64,000 nt of DNA from Herbaspirillum hiltneri N3 (GTDB taxonomy: Bacteria; Pseudomonadota; Gammaproteobacteria; Burkholderiales; Burkholderiaceae_D): assembly GCF_001267925.1 (NCBI RefSeq), contig NZ_CP011409.1, positions 3,596,001-3,660,000 of the forward strand, given 5' to 3'. The notes under the pieces are model-generated. The model had not been told where the DNA came from, made no database searches, and saw nothing but the letters and a program-made list of their open reading frames with translations. Shown here in pieces: positions 36,049 through 45,168 of the stretch (within the stretch, counting starts at the first letter, position 1; every line of letters starts with the position of its first letter). The position numbers and the translations under genes are program-made.

Positions 36049-37200
36049 TTATTTGCCGAGAATGACGCGGCCGTTTTTCACTTCGCCCATGACGACCATG
36101 TTTGGCTTGATCGCTTCGTGGTCGGTGTGGCTGAACGGTTTTTCATAGGTAGTCACGACGCCTTCAACCTTGGTGTTCAGGTTTTCCAGCGCTGCGCGGA
36201 CCTTCTCGCCATCTGTGGTGCCGGCTTGCTTGATTGCAGCGGCCAGCAGGTAGATCGAGTCGTAGCCTTGGGCAGCCGAAACTGCGGAAGGAATACGGTC
36301 AACCTTGTAGGCTTTTTGATAGGCTTCGATGAAGGCTTTGCGCTTAGGCGTATTGCCGTCCTGGATGAAAGTTTGCGGCATGCGGGCGCCGTTGCCGTTC
36401 TTGCCGGAGTTGTCGATGAAGTTGCCCATCGACAGCGGCCAGCTGCCGATGATAGGCACGTGCCAGTTCAGCTTTTCCATGCCGTTGGCGATCTGCGCCA
36501 GTTCAGGGCCGATACCGTAAGTCAGCACGACTTGTGCGCCACCTTGCTTGGACTTCAGCAATTGCGCAGTCATGTCGACGTCCTTGATGTTGTACTTCTC
36601 GACGGCGACCGGAGTGACTTTCTTGGAGGCCAGGACTTTTTCCAGATCTTCACGACCGAGCTGCCCGTAGTTGGTGGAGTCGGCCAGGATCGCGACCTTG
36701 GTGAATTTTTGCTTGTCGACGGCTTCATCCGCGATCATCTTGGCCTGGATGCCGTCAGCAGCCGAAGTACGGAAGACGTAGTTGTCTTTGTCCTTGTCGA
36801 ACTGCTTGGTAATCACGCTGCCGGTGGCAACGTTGTTGATCACAGGAATCTTGGCTTCCTGATAGAAACGTTGCGACGCCAGTGCAACACCGGTGTTGAT
36901 GAAGCCGACGGTGGCGACGACTTTTTCCTTGTTGATCAGTTCTTGCGCAACTTGCACACCGCGTTCGTTCTTGGCTTCGTCATCGCGTTCGACCAGTTGC
37001 AGCTGGCGACCCAGCACACCGCCGGAGGCGTTGATGTCGGCTACGGCCAGCTTGACGCCGTCACGCATGGATGCGCCCATCGGTGCAGAACCGCCGGTGA
37101 ACGGACCGGACACCCCGATCTTGATCGGGTCGGCAGCTTGGCTGGAAAGGGAAAGGCTCAGCAATGCTGCTGCAACCAGAGCTTGGGTCTTGTAAGTCAT
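36049..37200 (-). CDS. livK: Branched-chain amino acid-binding protein LivK
   Basis: 383-residue secreted binding protein of the type I periplasmic fold. A signal peptide runs to about residue 22 (SLSLSSQA), followed by DPIKIGVSGPFTGGSAPMGASMRDG, the typical first ligand loop. It precedes livH, livMG and livF and supplies their substrate. The start ATG at 37200 follows a GGAGGA-type ribosome site. The leader region upstream to the thioesterase gene is 125 bases. Confidence 0.92.
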   Translation of the reverse strand: MTYKTQALVAAALLSLSLSSQAADPIKIGVSGPFTGGSAPMGASMRDGVKLAVADINASGGVLGRQLQLVERDDEAKNERGVQVAQELINKEKVVATVGFINTGVALASQRFYQEAKIPVINNVATGSVITKQFDKDKDNYVFRTSAADGIQAKMIADEAVDKQKFTKVAILADSTNYGQLGREDLEKVLASKKVTPVAVEKYNIKDVDMTAQLLKSKQGGAQVVLTYGIGPELAQIANGMEKLNWHVPIIGSWPLSMGNFIDNSGKNGNGARMPQTFIQDGNTPKRKAFIEAYQKAYKVDRIPSAVSAAQGYDSIYLLAAAIKQAGTTDGEKVRAALENLNTKVEGVVTTYEKPFSHTDHEAIKPNMVVMGEVKNGRVILGK

Positions 37201-37325
37201 TTGTCTTCCTCCTGGGTTTAATTATGTGGCCAGACCATCTTGTTGTGGACTAACTCTCCTCTGCCGCGGGTTCTCCGCAGCATCGGTATCGGGGCTGATT
37301 CTGTCGCATCTACCTTTCTCGAAAC

Positions 37326-37736
37326 TTACAAACCTGTCAGGGTCTGACGGATGCTTTCAGGTAGCGGAACCGATTTTTCTTGTTTGAAATTAACCCACAC
37401 GATCTTTGCGCCGCCATCAGCATAAATGATTTCCGGCTGGTCGACACGGCGGATTTCGTAGGTAGTTTCCACACTAGAACGGCCGGGCGGACTTGCGTAC
37501 ATCCGGACCTCGATGGCGGCCGGGTACTTGAGCTGACGCCGGAAGCTGCAATGCGCGTTGACGATCACCGGCCCCAGCCCGTCGGCTTCAATGCCGACGC
37601 CGATGACTTCCAGCCACTCGATGCGGGTCTGCTCCATGTAGCGGAAGTAGACGGTGTTGTTGACGTGGTTGAAAGCATCCATGTCGCCCCAGCGCACGTC
37701 CATGCGCGAGGTGTGAATCAGTATTTTGTCGGTCAT
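37326..37736 (-). CDS. Acyl-CoA thioesterase, YbgC/4HBT type
   Basis: 136-residue hotdog-fold thioesterase. The active-site motif WGDMDAFNHVNNTVYFRYMEQTR near residues 16-38 has the catalytic aspartate (Asp20 in this numbering) and the HVNN helix start. Cytoplasmic, no signal peptide. It hydrolyses short- or medium-chain acyl-CoA. It is 125 bases upstream of livK on the same strand and diverges from the ETF:quinone oxidoreductase gene, so it may share control with acyl-CoA oxidation. Confidence 0.87.
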   Translation of the reverse strand: MTDKILIHTSRMDVRWGDMDAFNHVNNTVYFRYMEQTRIEWLEVIGVGIEADGLGPVIVNAHCSFRRQLKYPAAIEVRMYASPPGRSSVETTYEIRRVDQPEIIYADGGAKIVWVNFKQEKSVPLPESIRQTLTGL

Positions 37737-37916
37737 TCGGGGGCTTGCCTTTCATTGGGCGCTAAAGCGATTCATCCATTGTTGAATTTATTTCATCTTT
37801 CCTGTGGAGGTTGCACCAGGTCTCGATCCATTCCTTGCCGTTTCATATCGATAGGCGGGAGTCCATTTCCATACTTATAAGAGGGAAATCACATAAAATA
37901 CTTGGCATCGCGAACA

Positions 37917-37983
37917 TATTTTGCGTTGCAGACTAGCATTCTCTCGCAAAATACTGAACAATAGCACGATCGTTCGCAAAATA
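37917..37983. promoter_or_regulatory. Repeat array TCGCAAAATA upstream of ETF:quinone oxidoreductase
   Basis: CGCAAAATA occurs at 37945-37953 and 37975-37983, exactly 30 bases apart (about three helix turns), and an inverted copy TATTTTGCG lies at 37917-37925. The palindrome ACGATCGT (37966-37973) sits between. Phased repeats of this sort are typical of a regulator-binding region. It lies 30-95 bases before the ETF-QO start. Binding protein unknown; the GC-palindrome resembles operators of TetR-type fatty-acid regulators but I cannot assign it. Confidence 0.5.
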
Positions 37984-38011
37984 TTCCAACCAAAACCATA
38001 CGGGACACTCC

Positions 38012-39688
38012 ATGACTCAACCTCAAGATTTGCTGGCGCAATACGGCCCGCGCGAAGCAATGGAATACGACGTGGTCGTCGTCGGCGGCGGTCCGGCCGG
38101 CCTGTCGTCGGCCATCCGCATCAAGCAGCTCGCCGCTGAAGCCGGCAAGGAAGTCTCGGTGTGCGTACTGGAAAAAGGCAGCGAAGTCGGCGCCCACATT
38201 TTGTCCGGCGCCGTCATGGACCCGCAGGCGATCACCGAACTGTTCCCCGACTGGAAAGAACGCGGCGCGCCGCTCAATACCAAAGTCACCGAAGACCGTT
38301 TCCTGTTCCTCTCCGCCAGCAAGGCCTACAAGACACCATCGTGGATGCTGCCGGCCTGTTTCCAGAATCATGGCAACTACGTCATCTCGCTGGCCAACGT
38401 CACCCGCTGGCTGGGCCAGCAGGCTGAGGCGCTGGGCGTGGAAATCTTCCCCGGCTTCGCCGCCGCCGAAGTGCTCTACAACGACGACGGCTCCGTCAAG
38501 GGCGTGGCCACCGGCAACATGGGCGTGGACCGCCACGGCGAGCCGACCGGCGCATTCCAGCTGGGCATGGAACTGCACGCCAAATACACCTTCTTCGCCG
38601 AAGGTGCACGCGGCCATCTGGGCAAGCAACTGATCGCCAACTACAAACTCGACGCCGGCAAGGACCCGCAGACGTACGCCATCGGCATCAAGGAAATCTG
38701 GGAAATCGATCCCAAGATGCACCAGCCCGGCCTGGTGGTGCACACCGCCGGCTGGCCGCTCGACAGCGGCACTTACGGCGGCTCTTTCCTGTACCACCTG
38801 GAGAACAACCAGGTCGCGGTCGGCTATGTCGTCGGCCTGGCCTACGAGAATCCTTACCTGTCTCCCTACGAAGAATTCCAGCACTATAAAACGCATCCGG
38901 AAATCCGCAAGTTCTTCGAAGGCGGCAAGCGTCTTGCCTACGGCGCGCGTGCGATCACGGCCGGCGGCTTGCAATCGCTGCCGAAGCTGACCTTCCCGGG
39001 CGGCGCACTGATCGGCTGCGACGCCGGCTTCCTGAATGCGTCGCGCATCAAGGGCAGCCATGCCGCCATCAAGACCGGCATGCTGGCCGCCGAGGCCGTG
39101 TTCGCGGCCTTGAACGACGGTCGCCAGTTCGACGAGCTGACGGCCTACAGCGCCGCGTTCGAGAAGTCGTGGCTGCACGAAGAACTGTACAAGGCGCGCA
39201 ATTTCAAGCCGTCGATGAGCAAGGGTTTATACACCGGCACACTGCTGGTCGGCATCGACCAGGTGCTGTTCGGCGGCAAGGCGCCGTGGACGCTGCATCA
39301 TTCGCACGCCGACCACGAATGCCTGAAGCCGGCGTCCGACTTCACGCCGATCGCGTATCCGAAGCCGGACGGCAAGCTGACCTTCGACCGGCTGTCGTCG
39401 GTGTTCATCTCCAACACCAACCACGCGGAAGACCAACCGATCCATCTGACGCTGAAAGATGCTTCCGTGCCGGTCGGCGTCAACCTGGCGAAGTACGCCG
39501 GTCCGGAAGCACGCTACTGCCCGGCCGGCGTGTATGAGTTCGTGAAGAATGACGACAATACTGATCGCCTGCAGATCAACGCGCAGAACTGCGTGCACTG
39601 CAAGACCTGCGACATCAAGGACCCGACGCAGAACATCGTGTGGGTCACGCCGGAGGGCGGTGGCGGGCCGAACTACTCGAACATGTAA
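38012..39688 (+). CDS. Electron-transfer flavoprotein:ubiquinone oxidoreductase
   Basis: Carries electrons from reduced ETF, produced by acyl-CoA and related dehydrogenases, to ubiquinone in the inner membrane. 558 residues. The FAD site is near the N-terminus (VVVGGGPAGLSSAIRIKQLA), the middle contains the ubiquinone and membrane-binding region, and the C-terminus binds one [4Fe-4S] cluster with ligands Cys503, Cys527, Cys530 and Cys533 (NCVHCKTCDIKDP). It is a single-gene transcription unit between the repeat array and a terminator. It feeds quinol next to complex I, though the genes are not in one operon. Confidence 0.96.
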   Translation: MTQPQDLLAQYGPREAMEYDVVVVGGGPAGLSSAIRIKQLAAEAGKEVSVCVLEKGSEVGAHILSGAVMDPQAITELFPDWKERGAPLNTKVTEDRFLFLSASKAYKTPSWMLPACFQNHGNYVISLANVTRWLGQQAEALGVEIFPGFAAAEVLYNDDGSVKGVATGNMGVDRHGEPTGAFQLGMELHAKYTFFAEGARGHLGKQLIANYKLDAGKDPQTYAIGIKEIWEIDPKMHQPGLVVHTAGWPLDSGTYGGSFLYHLENNQVAVGYVVGLAYENPYLSPYEEFQHYKTHPEIRKFFEGGKRLAYGARAITAGGLQSLPKLTFPGGALIGCDAGFLNASRIKGSHAAIKTGMLAAEAVFAALNDGRQFDELTAYSAAFEKSWLHEELYKARNFKPSMSKGLYTGTLLVGIDQVLFGGKAPWTLHHSHADHECLKPASDFTPIAYPKPDGKLTFDRLSSVFISNTNHAEDQPIHLTLKDASVPVGVNLAKYAGPEARYCPAGVYEFVKNDDNTDRLQINAQNCVHCKTCDIKDPTQNIVWVTPEGGGGPNYSNM

Positions 39689-39703
39689 TTGGCTTTCGCT
39701 TCA

Positions 39704-39746
39704 AACAAGAACGGCGCTTCGATCAAACGAAGCGCCGTTTTTGTTT
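39704..39746 (+). terminator. Rho-independent terminator after ETF:quinone oxidoreductase
   Basis: AACGGCGCTTCG (39710-39721) pairs with CGAAGCGCCGTT (39728-39739), followed by TTTGTTT. It is 20 bases past the stop. Confidence 0.87.
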
Positions 39747-39832
39747 CGGCATGGCCGTCGCTGCGAGGCGAGCGGATTTCATTTAGTATGGTCTCTCCCA
39801 TAAGACCACCTTCTCTTACGAGGACCATAAAA

Positions 39833-40903
39833 ATGATACGGAGACTTACCCTGGGCATCGTCGCGCCCTTGCTGCTTTCATCTTCCCTGCTATCCGCCAC
39901 GGCGCACGCCGCCGGCTATCCGCAACAGCGCGAAGCCGACTGGATTGCGCCCTCCTTCACCTTTCATACCGGTGAAACGCTGAACAACTTCAAGCTGCAC
40001 TACATCACAGTCGGCGATCCGGCCAATCCGGCGGTGTTGCTGCTCCACGGCACCTATCGCAGCGGCGCTGACATGGTCGGCAAGGATTTCGCGGGCGAGA
40101 TGCTGGGCCCCGGGCAGCCGCTTGATGCGAGCAAGTACTATCTCATCATGCCGGACGCGATCGGGGCTGGAAAATCGGCCAAGCCATCCGACGGACTTCG
40201 TGCGAAATTCCCGCAATACAATTACGCCGACATGGTGCTGGCGCAATACCGGTTGGTGACGGAAGGCCTGGGCATCAAACACCTGCGCCTGGTGATGGGC
40301 AATTCCATGGGCGGCATGCAGACCTGGATGTGGGGAGAAACCTATCCGGCGATGATGGATGCGCTGGTGCCGATGGCGTCGCAGCCGATCGAGATGGCGA
40401 GCCGCAATTGGATGATGCGACGCGTGCTGGTCGAATCGATCAAACAGGATCCGGCCTGGAACGGCGGCAACTACAGTACGCAGCCACCGTCGCTGCGATT
40501 GGCCAACACCATGTTCGGCATTGCCACTGCCGGCGGCACCCTGGCCTATCAGGCGCTGGCGCCGACGCGCGCGCAGGCCGACAAGATCGTGGATGACCGC
40601 CTGGCTGCCCCGGTGACGGCGGACGCCAACGACTTCATCTATCAATGGGGATCGTCGTCGGATTTCAATGCCATGCCGAACCTGGCACGCATCCAGGCGC
40701 CTCTGCTGGCGATCAATTCGGCCGATGACGAACGTAATCCACCTGAGACCGGCACGATGACGGCGGCGCTGAAGCAACTGAAGAACGCGGAGTTGTATCT
40801 GATCCCGGCAAGTGCGGAAACACGCGGGCATGGAACGACCAGCTTTTCAAAATTCTATGCGCGGCAAGTCGGCGACTTTCTGAAAGCCCTGCCGCAACGC
40901 TGA
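39833..40903 (+). CDS. Exported alpha/beta-hydrolase, MetX-like
   Basis: 356-residue secreted protein. The signal peptide (about residues 1-27) ends in AHAAG. The mature part resembles homoserine O-acetyltransferase (MetX): LHYITVGDPANPAVLLLHGTYRSG, then the nucleophile elbow GNSMGGMQTWMW with Ser158, and the C-terminal histidine in RGHGTT. A cytoplasmic methionine enzyme would not be exported, so it is likely an esterase or acyltransferase of unknown substrate. The ATG at 39833 is chosen because it gives a clean signal peptide; the frame opens earlier at 39689 without such character. Followed by a terminator. Confidence 0.83.
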   Translation: MIRRLTLGIVAPLLLSSSLLSATAHAAGYPQQREADWIAPSFTFHTGETLNNFKLHYITVGDPANPAVLLLHGTYRSGADMVGKDFAGEMLGPGQPLDASKYYLIMPDAIGAGKSAKPSDGLRAKFPQYNYADMVLAQYRLVTEGLGIKHLRLVMGNSMGGMQTWMWGETYPAMMDALVPMASQPIEMASRNWMMRRVLVESIKQDPAWNGGNYSTQPPSLRLANTMFGIATAGGTLAYQALAPTRAQADKIVDDRLAAPVTADANDFIYQWGSSSDFNAMPNLARIQAPLLAINSADDERNPPETGTMTAALKQLKNAELYLIPASAETRGHGTTSFSKFYARQVGDFLKALPQR

Positions 40904-40921
40904 TCCCTGGAATCACAAATG

Positions 40922-40954
40922 AAAAAGGCTTCGATGGATATCGAAGCCTTTTTT
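40922..40954. terminator. Bidirectional terminator between the hydrolase and NUDIX genes
   Basis: AAAAAGGCTTCGAT and ATCGAAGCCTTTTTT form a perfect stem with a short loop and A and T runs on both sides. It stops the convergent hydrolase and NUDIX transcripts. Confidence 0.87.
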
Positions 40955-40989
40955 ATTGACGACAATTTGCGGCATGCGTGAACAAAGGA

Positions 40990-41565
40990 TTACGCACTTG
41001 GCAATGTCCATTGTCCGTTGATGATTTTCTCCAGCCAGAACGCGCCGATGACCGTCTTGACGTCGGTTACCTTGCCCAGCCTGACCTGTTCCAGCAATTC
41101 CGACAGCGGCGCCTTGTAGATGTCGAGGAACTCGCCGTCGTCGAGTTTGCGCTCGCCTGCCGTCAAGCCGCGCGCCAGATAGATGTCCAAGTGCTCGTCC
41201 GAATAGGCAATCGCGTTATGAATGGTGCAAACGAATTGCCAGTCGGTCGCGGTGTAGCCGGTTTCTTCCCGCAGCTCGCGCTTGGCGCACTCCAGGTGAT
41301 CTTCGCCGGCATCGATCTTCCCGGCCGGGAATTCGATGAAGACCTGGTCGAGCGGATACCGGAACTGGCGCTCCAGCAACACCGAACCGTCGTCGAACAA
41401 TGGCAGGATCACCACTGCGCCCGGATGGCGGATATGTTCGCGTACCGCCTGTTTGCCGTCAGGCAGGCGAATCGTGTCGCGCTGCACCTTGAGGAAATGA
41501 CCTTCGTAGACCAGCTTGCCGTCTACCTTGCTTTCTTTGAGATGTGCGTCCGGATGTGCGTCCAT
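40990..41565 (-). CDS. NUDIX hydrolase, ADP-ribose pyrophosphatase-like
   Basis: 191-residue hydrolase of nucleoside diphosphate-linked compounds. The full NUDIX box runs from Gly82 to Tyr104 (GKIDAGED...KRELREETGY), with REXXEE catalytic glutamates present. The preceding FPAGKID segment and the strand HPGAVVILPLFDDGSVLLERQFRY resemble ADP-ribose pyrophosphatases (NudF type). Cytoplasmic. The gene lies 88 bases beyond the DUF2818 gene at the end of the complex I operon and may be co-transcribed with it. Confidence 0.9.
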   Translation of the reverse strand: MDAHPDAHLKESKVDGKLVYEGHFLKVQRDTIRLPDGKQAVREHIRHPGAVVILPLFDDGSVLLERQFRYPLDQVFIEFPAGKIDAGEDHLECAKRELREETGYTATDWQFVCTIHNAIAYSDEHLDIYLARGLTAGERKLDDGEFLDIYKAPLSELLEQVRLGKVTDVKTVIGAFWLEKIINGQWTLPSA

Positions 41566-41653
41566 GGGAGATCAGGCAATCAATAAACGTGGAGGAGGAA
41601 GAAAAGCTTGTGGCCGCGACATGCAGGCATGTCGGACCACAGGATCGCGCAGC

Positions 41654-41968
41654 TCAGGCGTGGCTCTTGCGCAGATAGCGCACGACGTAGCCCGGATACG
41701 CCAACACCAGGAACAGACAGCCGGTGACGGCATAAAATTCCCAACGCTGGGTAAAGGCGTTGCCGATATTGGCTTCGAAGAAATGCGCAAGCGCGCCCAC
41801 GACGAAATACAGTACCACCAACTCAAGCAAGCGCACCCATACCGGCTTGCGGTAATCGGGCGACTTGCTCAGGGGGATCAGCGCGAACAACTGCTGATTG
41901 AAGAAAGGCAGGTTGGCGGCCAGGACCGCCAACACGATGACACACCAGCTTAGTAGGGAAACGTTCAC
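41654..41968 (-). CDS. DUF2818 family membrane protein
   Basis: 104-residue inner-membrane protein with three probable hydrophobic segments: residues about 5-27, 46-68 and 75-97. The family sits after nuoN in many Burkholderiales, but its function is not known. The start is a GTG at 41968, 13 bases after the nuoN stop. I see no catalytic motif. A role in complex I assembly or stability is an inference from conserved position. Confidence 0.83.
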   Translation of the reverse strand: MNVSLLSWCVIVLAVLAANLPFFNQQLFALIPLSKSPDYRKPVWVRLLELVVLYFVVGALAHFFEANIGNAFTQRWEFYAVTGCLFLVLAYPGYVVRYLRKSHA

Positions 41969-41981
41969 CGGCGGCTTCGCT

Positions 41982-43493
41982 TTACGCCGCGATGACTTTG
42001 CTCAGGAACGTCGCCAGCGTGGTGACGATGGCATTGGTGCAAGCGTCCATCAGGTGGCCGGGCCACAGACCGAGCACCAGGGCGGCCAAGCCGTTCAGGC
42101 TCAGCGCGATGCGCACGTCGAAGCTGGCGGTGATTTTGCCGTTGTCGGCAGGATCATCGAAGTACATGTTCTTGATCACGCGCAGGTAATAGAACGCACC
42201 GACCAGCGAGAACACCACGGCCAGCACGGCCAGCCAGATCTGGCCGGTACCCAGCACCGCTTGCAGCACCGACAGCTTGGCGTAGAAGCCGACCATCGGA
42301 GGAATGCCCGCCAGCGAGAACATCAGCACCAGCATGATGCCGGCGAACCATGGGCTGCGTTGATTCAGGCCCTTGAAATCGTCGAGCGTGTCGGCTTCGA
42401 AACCGGAGCGCGCCATCAGCAGGATCACGCCGAAGGTGCCCAGCGTGGTCAGTACATAAGTGATTGCGTAGAACAGCGACGAGCTGTAAGCGTTGACGGC
42501 CTGGAACAGGTTGCCGTCGACCACGCCCGACATCATGCCCAGCAACATGAAGCCCATGTGCGAGATGGTCGAGTATGCCAGCATGCGCTTGATGTTGGTC
42601 TGCGCCAGCGCCGTCACGTTTCCGATGATGATCGACAGCACGGCCAGCACCATCAGCATCTGTTGCCAGTCGATCGCCAGCGGCAGCAGGCCTTCGACCA
42701 GGATGCGGAAGACCATCGCGAACGCAGCCAGCTTGGGCGCGCCGCCGATCAGCAGCGTCATCGGCGTCGGTGCGCCGTGATAGACGTCAGGCACCCACAT
42801 GTGGAATGGTACGGCGCCCAGCTTGAACGCCAGGCCCGCCACCACGAACACGATGCCGAACACCAGCACATTGCGGTCGACGGTGCCCGAGACGATGGCG
42901 CGGAAGACGTCGTTCAGTTCCAGCGAACCGGTGGCGCCGTAGAGCATCGAGATGCCGTACAGCAGGAAACCGGAAGCGAGCGCGCCGAGGATGAAGTACT
43001 TCATCGCGGCTTCGGTCGAACCGACATTGTCGCGGCGCAGGGCGACCAGCGCGTACAGCGACAGCGACATCAGTTCCAGGCCCAAGTAAATGGACAGGAA
43101 GCTATTGCCCGAGATCATGACCATCTGGCCCAGCAGCGCGAACAGCGCCAGCGCATAGAATTCGCCGCCGAGATGGCCGCCGCCGACGATGCCGCGGTCA
43201 GTGTTGTATTGGCGGCCGTAGATCAGCGTCAGGCCGATGGCCAGATAGGAGAACAGTTTCAGCAGGCTCGACAGCGGATCCGAGACGAACATGTTGCTGA
43301 AGGTGTAGACCGTTTCGCCGCTCGCGTAGTTGGTGAAGGTCAGCACCGCGCACACTACCAGCGCCAGCAGGGACAGCACGTAGGTAATGACGCGCTTTGC
43401 ATCCGGCAAAAACATATCGATCAGCAGGATTGCGGAAGTCGCAATCAGCAGAAATATTTCCGGATAGACAGGGATCAGATTCATGTTGTTCAT
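41982..43493 (-). CDS. nuoN: NADH-quinone oxidoreductase subunit N
   Basis: Antiporter-like membrane subunit of complex I, 503 residues and about 14 hydrophobic segments, contributing to proton transfer. The conserved helix segments with [35 protein letters not shown] include the key glutamate. Start ATG at 43493, with an alternative Met four codons later. It is the last nuo gene, followed by DUF2818. A 161-base gap with a hairpin separates it from nuoM. Confidence 0.96.
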   Translation of the reverse strand: MNNMNLIPVYPEIFLLIATSAILLIDMFLPDAKRVITYVLSLLALVVCAVLTFTNYASGETVYTFSNMFVSDPLSSLLKLFSYLAIGLTLIYGRQYNTDRGIVGGGHLGGEFYALALFALLGQMVMISGNSFLSIYLGLELMSLSLYALVALRRDNVGSTEAAMKYFILGALASGFLLYGISMLYGATGSLELNDVFRAIVSGTVDRNVLVFGIVFVVAGLAFKLGAVPFHMWVPDVYHGAPTPMTLLIGGAPKLAAFAMVFRILVEGLLPLAIDWQQMLMVLAVLSIIIGNVTALAQTNIKRMLAYSTISHMGFMLLGMMSGVVDGNLFQAVNAYSSSLFYAITYVLTTLGTFGVILLMARSGFEADTLDDFKGLNQRSPWFAGIMLVLMFSLAGIPPMVGFYAKLSVLQAVLGTGQIWLAVLAVVFSLVGAFYYLRVIKNMYFDDPADNGKITASFDVRIALSLNGLAALVLGLWPGHLMDACTNAIVTTLATFLSKVIAA

Positions 43494-43615
43494 TTAGTTA
43501 CCGCTTAGTTTCGTCCGCGTATTTTGTCCGCTTACCGTTGCCGCCGTTTTCAGCGGGCCTGCACTTCGCCTGCCCTGCCTGTTTCGAAACGTCGTACCGA
43601 ATTGCTTCCTGGCGC

Positions 43616-43641
43616 CGGCGCTGCATGCTTCAGCAGCGCCG
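43616..43641 (-). other. Hairpin in the nuoM-nuoN gap
   Basis: CGGCGCTGC (43616-43624) is perfectly complementary to GCAGCGCCG (43633-43641) around an eight-base loop. On the minus strand no T run follows, so it is not a rho-independent terminator. It may stabilise or be cut in the long nuo mRNA. Confidence 0.5.
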
Positions 43642-43654
43642 TCGCTTTGTTGCT

Positions 43655-45148
43655 TTAATTGCTGATCTTGGAGACCGACACGTGCTTCAACAGATCGCTA
43701 ACCGAAGTCTGCATGGTGTCCGTCACCGGAGCCGGATACAGACCCATCACCAGCACGGCAATCGCCAGCAGACCGAGGATGAAGAATTCGCGCTTGTTGA
43801 CGTCGGTCAGTTCCGCCACATGATGATTGGTCACCGCGCCGAAGATCACGCGCTTGGTCAGCCACAGCGAGTAAGCCGCACCCAGGATCAGGGCAGTTGC
43901 CGACAGCAGGCCGATCCAGAAGTTGAACTTGACTGCGCCCAGGATCACCATGAATTCGCCGACGAAACCGGAGGTCGCAGGCAAGCCGCAGTTGGCCAGC
44001 GAGAACAGGATGAAGAACGCTGCGAAGCGCGGCATCTTGTTGACCACACCGCCGTACTGGGCGATTTCACGGGTATGCATGCGGTCGTACAGCACGCCGA
44101 TACACATGAACATCGCACCGGACACGAAGCCGTGGGAAATCATCTGTGCGATACCGCCCTGCACCGCCATGTCGTTGAACATGAAGAAGCCCAGCGTGAC
44201 GAAGCCCATGTGGGCGATCGACGAGTACGCCACCAGTTTCTTCATGTCCTGCTGCACCAGCGCAACCAGACCGATGTAGATCACGGCGACCAGCGACAGC
44301 GTGATCATGAAACCGGACAGCGCATGGCTGGCGTCGGGAGCGATCGGCAGCGAGAAACGCAGGAAACCGTAAGCACCGAGCTTCAGCATGATCGCAGCCA
44401 GCACGATCGAACCGCCGGTAGGCGCTTCCACGTGGGCGTCAGGCAGCCAGGTATGCACCGGCCACATCGGCACCTTGACCGCAAACGCCATCAGGAATGC
44501 GAAGAACAGCAGTTTTTGCTCGATCATCGACAGCGGCAGTTGATGCCATGTCGGGATTTCGAAGCTGCCGCCGGACACGATGTACAGATAGATCAGCGCG
44601 ATCAGCATCAGCAGCGAACCGAGCAAGGTGTACAGAAAGAACTTGAACGCCGCATACACGCGGTTGGCGCCGCCCCACACACCCACGATGATGAACATCG
44701 GGATCAGGGTCGCTTCGAAGAACACATAGAACAGCATGCCGTCGAGTGCCGAGAACACGCCAATCATCAGGCCCGACAGGATCAGGAATGCGCCCATGTA
44801 TTGGCCGACGCGCTTCTGGATCACTTCCCAGCCGGCCAGCACCACGATCACGGTGATGAAAGCGGTCAGCGGAATGAACCACAGCGACAGGCCGTCAATA
44901 CCGAGGAAGTAGCTGATGTTGAAACGATCGATCCAGGGCGTCTTTTCGACGAATTGGTAACCGTGGGCGGCGGCATCGAAATGCAGCACCAGCGGGATAG
45001 TCACCAGCAAGCTGACGACGGCGCCGAGCAGCGCCAGCCAACGCGCGATGGATGGATTGTCGTCACGGCCCACGGCCAGGACGAGTACGCCGAACGCGAC
45101 CGGACACCAGATCGCGAGGCTAAGGAGAGGAAAAGTTGACTGCATCAT
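43655..45148 (-). CDS. nuoM: NADH-quinone oxidoreductase subunit M
   Basis: Antiporter-like membrane subunit, 497 residues from the ATG at 45148; the frame opens to 45355 but that part overlaps nuoL. The conserved LFYVFFEATLIPMFIIVGVWGG segment, whose glutamate is essential for proton transfer, is intact, as is the PMWPVHTWLPDAHVEAPTGGS loop. About 14 hydrophobic segments. It is separated from nuoL by 20 bases. Confidence 0.97.
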   Translation of the reverse strand: MMQSTFPLLSLAIWCPVAFGVLVLAVGRDDNPSIARWLALLGAVVSLLVTIPLVLHFDAAAHGYQFVEKTPWIDRFNISYFLGIDGLSLWFIPLTAFITVIVVLAGWEVIQKRVGQYMGAFLILSGLMIGVFSALDGMLFYVFFEATLIPMFIIVGVWGGANRVYAAFKFFLYTLLGSLLMLIALIYLYIVSGGSFEIPTWHQLPLSMIEQKLLFFAFLMAFAVKVPMWPVHTWLPDAHVEAPTGGSIVLAAIMLKLGAYGFLRFSLPIAPDASHALSGFMITLSLVAVIYIGLVALVQQDMKKLVAYSSIAHMGFVTLGFFMFNDMAVQGGIAQMISHGFVSGAMFMCIGVLYDRMHTREIAQYGGVVNKMPRFAAFFILFSLANCGLPATSGFVGEFMVILGAVKFNFWIGLLSATALILGAAYSLWLTKRVIFGAVTNHHVAELTDVNKREFFILGLLAIAVLVMGLYPAPVTDTMQTSVSDLLKHVSVSKISN

Positions 45149-45168
45149 GGTTGTTATCTTCTTACAGC

